From positions 1 to 15,196 of the forward strand of contig JAPLPC010000026.1 of the NCBI GenBank assembly GCA_026400425.1: a DNA stretch of 15,196 nt, read 5' to 3'. The notes under the pieces are model-generated. The model saw only the letters and a list, made by a program, of their open reading frames with translations, ran no database searches and was not told where the DNA came from. The position numbers and the translations under genes are program-made. Source of the DNA: Hyphomicrobiales bacterium. Lineage in GTDB: Bacteria > Pseudomonadota > Alphaproteobacteria > Rhizobiales > Xanthobacteraceae. This document shows, one piece after another, positions 13,626 to 15,196 of the stretch (the first letter of the stretch is position 1; each line of letters begins with the position of its first letter).

Positions 13626-14246
13626 TCAAGCCGTATTGCGTGACGCCATGTAGCGTCCGACGAGTTCATTGATCTTGGCGTCGATGGATGCGCGCTCCAG
13701 TACCATGCCGCCATCGGCCCATTCGATTTTGCAGTCGCCATTGGCGATGTCGGGTTCGGCGAGAATGACGAGGCGTCCGGCGAAGCCGCTTTGCTTGGCC
13801 TGCTTCTCGATCTTCTGGCGCGCTTCCTCGTAGAGCGCATCGTTGATGCGGATCACGAGATGCGGGGTTGCGACCAGATGGCGGAAGCAGTCGTGCACCA
13901 GCGCCATCACCTCGGTGAGCGGCTCGCGCGCCATCAGCTCGCTGCACAATTGCCGTGCCACGGCGACGGCGACGTCCACCGCCTCGGTCTCCATCTTGTC
14001 TTCGATGCCGGCGACGCGTTCGGCAACCGTCGATGCTGCGATACCGATCTGCTCCAGCGCCAGCGCCATGCGGCGGTCCGCCTCGACCGTTGCCTCGCGC
14101 TGCGCAGCATCGAAGCCCGCGCGATAGGCATGGGCTTCGGCATTGGCTATCTTTTCCGCCATTTCCGCAGGCGTGATCACCGGCGCGCGGCCGCGGTCGG
14201 GCGCTGCGAAGTCGGTATCGAACAAAAATTTGGCGGGCGCGGCCAT
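13626..14246 (-). CDS. fliH: Flagellar assembly protein FliH
   Basis: Regulator and stator-like partner of the FliI export ATPase, linking it to FliN in the C-ring. It is 206 residues long. Acidic/Ala-rich helical sequence with likely coiled coil spans about 25-100 (AEKIANAEAHAYRAGFDAAQ). The C-terminal domain has VATPHLVIRINDALYEEARQK and ends with the family-type GDCKIEWADGGMVLERASID. The start ATG at 14246 shares its A with the fliG stop (TGATG), suggesting coupled translation; a TTG one codon earlier is possible. Sequence divergence of FliH is normal, so the call leans on the C-terminal motif and gene order. Confidence 0.9.
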   Translation of the reverse strand: MAAPAKFLFDTDFAAPDRGRAPVITPAEMAEKIANAEAHAYRAGFDAAQREATVEADRRMALALEQIGIAASTVAERVAGIEDKMETEAVDVAVAVARQLCSELMAREPLTEVMALVHDCFRHLVATPHLVIRINDALYEEARQKIEKQAKQSGFAGRLVILAEPDIANGDCKIEWADGGMVLERASIDAKINELVGRYMASRNTA

Positions 14247-15196
14247 CAATACACCAGTTCGTCGTCGGCGCGGTTCTTGGTCAGGACGATCTCGCCCTTG
14301 GCGGCGAGGTCCTTGGCGAGATTGACGAGCAATGCCTGCGCTTCATCGACGTCCCGCAGGCGGACTGGGCCGAGCGCGGCCATGTCGTCGGTCAGCATCT
14401 TGGCGGCGCGCGACGACATGTTGCCCATGAAGAAGGCGCGAACCTCCTCATTGGCGCTCTTCAGCGCGATGCCGAGCTTGTCCTTGTCGATATTGCGCAT
14501 CAGCGTCTGGGCCGAGCCGGCATCGAGCTTGATCAGGTCGTCGAAAGTGAACATCAGGGCCTTGATGCGTTCGGCCGCTTCGCGATTGTCCTCTTCCAGC
14601 GAGGTGATGAAGCGCGTCTCGGTCTGGCGATCGAAATTGTTGAAGATTTCCGCCATCACTTCATGGGCATCGCGGCGGCGGGTCTGCGACAGGTTGGACA
14701 TGAATTCCACCCGCAGCGTCTGTTCGACCCGCTCGATCACTTCCTTCTGCACCGCTTCCATGCGCAGCATGCGGTTGATGACGTCGAGCGCCAGTTCTTC
14801 CGGCAGGATGCCGAGCACGCGGGCGGCATGCTCCGACTTCAGCTTCGACAGCACCACGGCAACGGTCTGCGGATACTCGTTCTTGAGGTAGTTGGCGAGC
14901 ACCTCTTCCTGAACGTTGGAGAGCTTCTCCCACATGTTGCGACCGGCGGGGCCGCGAAGTTCTTCCATGATGCCGTTGACACGCTCGGGCGGCAGATACT
15001 GGTTCAGGAGCCGCTCGGTGGCATCATAGGTGCCCATCAGCGCGCCCGAGGCCGACATCCGCGAGACGAATTCGAGCATCAGGTCTTCGACGGTTTCCGG
15101 TTCGATGGTGCCGAGGCTGGACATGTGGGACGACAATTCGCGAACTTCGTCATCGTCGAGCTGGGCCCAGACCTTGCCGCCGTATTTTTCGCCGAG
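14246..15196 (-). CDS. fliG: Flagellar motor switch protein FliG (5' partial)
   Basis: Rotor protein that contacts the MotA stator and FliF and sets torque and direction. 316 residues are visible and the start lies beyond the window: the frame stays open to the last base and the edge codons read LGEKYGGKVWAQLDDDEVRELS, which is FliG N-domain sequence. The TTG at 15136 is therefore not the start. The middle domain has the EYPQTVAVVLSKL motif (EHPQ in many relatives). The C domain has LMFTFDDLIKLD and the charged torque helix around GPVRLRDVDEAQALLVNLAKDL. The stop overlaps the fliH ATG. It is first visible gene of the leftward fliG-fliH-fliN-flbD run; fliF is expected just outside. Confidence 0.97.
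   Translation of the reverse strand, partial: LGEKYGGKVWAQLDDDEVRELSSHMSSLGTIEPETVEDLMLEFVSRMSASGALMGTYDATERLLNQYLPPERVNGIMEELRGPAGRNMWEKLSNVQEEVLANYLKNEYPQTVAVVLSKLKSEHAARVLGILPEELALDVINRMLRMEAVQKEVIERVEQTLRVEFMSNLSQTRRRDAHEVMAEIFNNFDRQTETRFITSLEEDNREAAERIKALMFTFDDLIKLDAGSAQTLMRNIDKDKLGIALKSANEEVRAFFMGNMSSRAAKMLTDDMAALGPVRLRDVDEAQALLVNLAKDLAAKGEIVLTKNRADDELVY

Noticed and set aside
13791..14891. 366-codon plus-strand frame opposite fliH and fliG
   Set aside because: Shadow of two clear flagellar genes on the minus strand.

Overview
The window looks like a chromosomal segment of a GC-rich alphaproteobacterium of the Bradyrhizobium / Rhodopseudomonas / Afipia group (Nitrobacteraceae). This rests on the alphaproteobacterial flagellar block fliG-fliH-fliN-flbD, a TIGR02302/DUF4175 membrane protein, a BA14K-family protein, and intergenic palindromic repeats of the type I recall from Bradyrhizobium genomes. 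The genus is inference. No tRNA, rRNA, CRISPR array, insertion sequence or phage gene was seen.

Left part (1-4220): the 3' portion of a large DUF4175 protein enters from outside the window. It is followed by about 920 bases with no credible gene (2478-3401). That gap holds a palindromic repeat, an AT-rich promoter-like patch carrying a GTTC-N7-GTTC (LexA-type) site, a chain of seven perfect hairpins, and a block of GC-rich palindromes. An exported MltB-type lytic transglycosylase follows.

Middle part (4441-9816): a seven-helix membrane diguanylate cyclase converges, with a 2-base gap, on a small PAS-only protein. Then come a DUF4112 protein, two small conserved-looking hypotheticals (one exported), the msrA-msrB operon and a BA14K-family exported protein. 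In the Msr pair, MsrA has a signal peptide and a single cysteine, while MsrB appears cytosolic. The BA14K gene has a possible EcfG (general stress) promoter.

Right part (9928-15196): an orphan Dda/RecD2-like SF1B helicase is transcribed leftward. It is divergent from a DUF4345 membrane protein that overlaps a 36-residue membrane miniprotein by 4 bases. A two-hairpin intergenic repeat then separates these from a leftward flagellar operon: fliG (5' end outside), fliH, fliN and the sigma-54 activator flbD. FliG and FliN are C-ring switch proteins, FliH regulates the export ATPase, and FlbD activates late (class III) flagellar genes.

Most of the window is ordinary core genome. The parts most worth a second look are the structured intergenic stretch at 2650-3310, the hairpin flush against the diguanylate cyclase start, the mismatched Msr pair, and the DUF4345/miniprotein couple.
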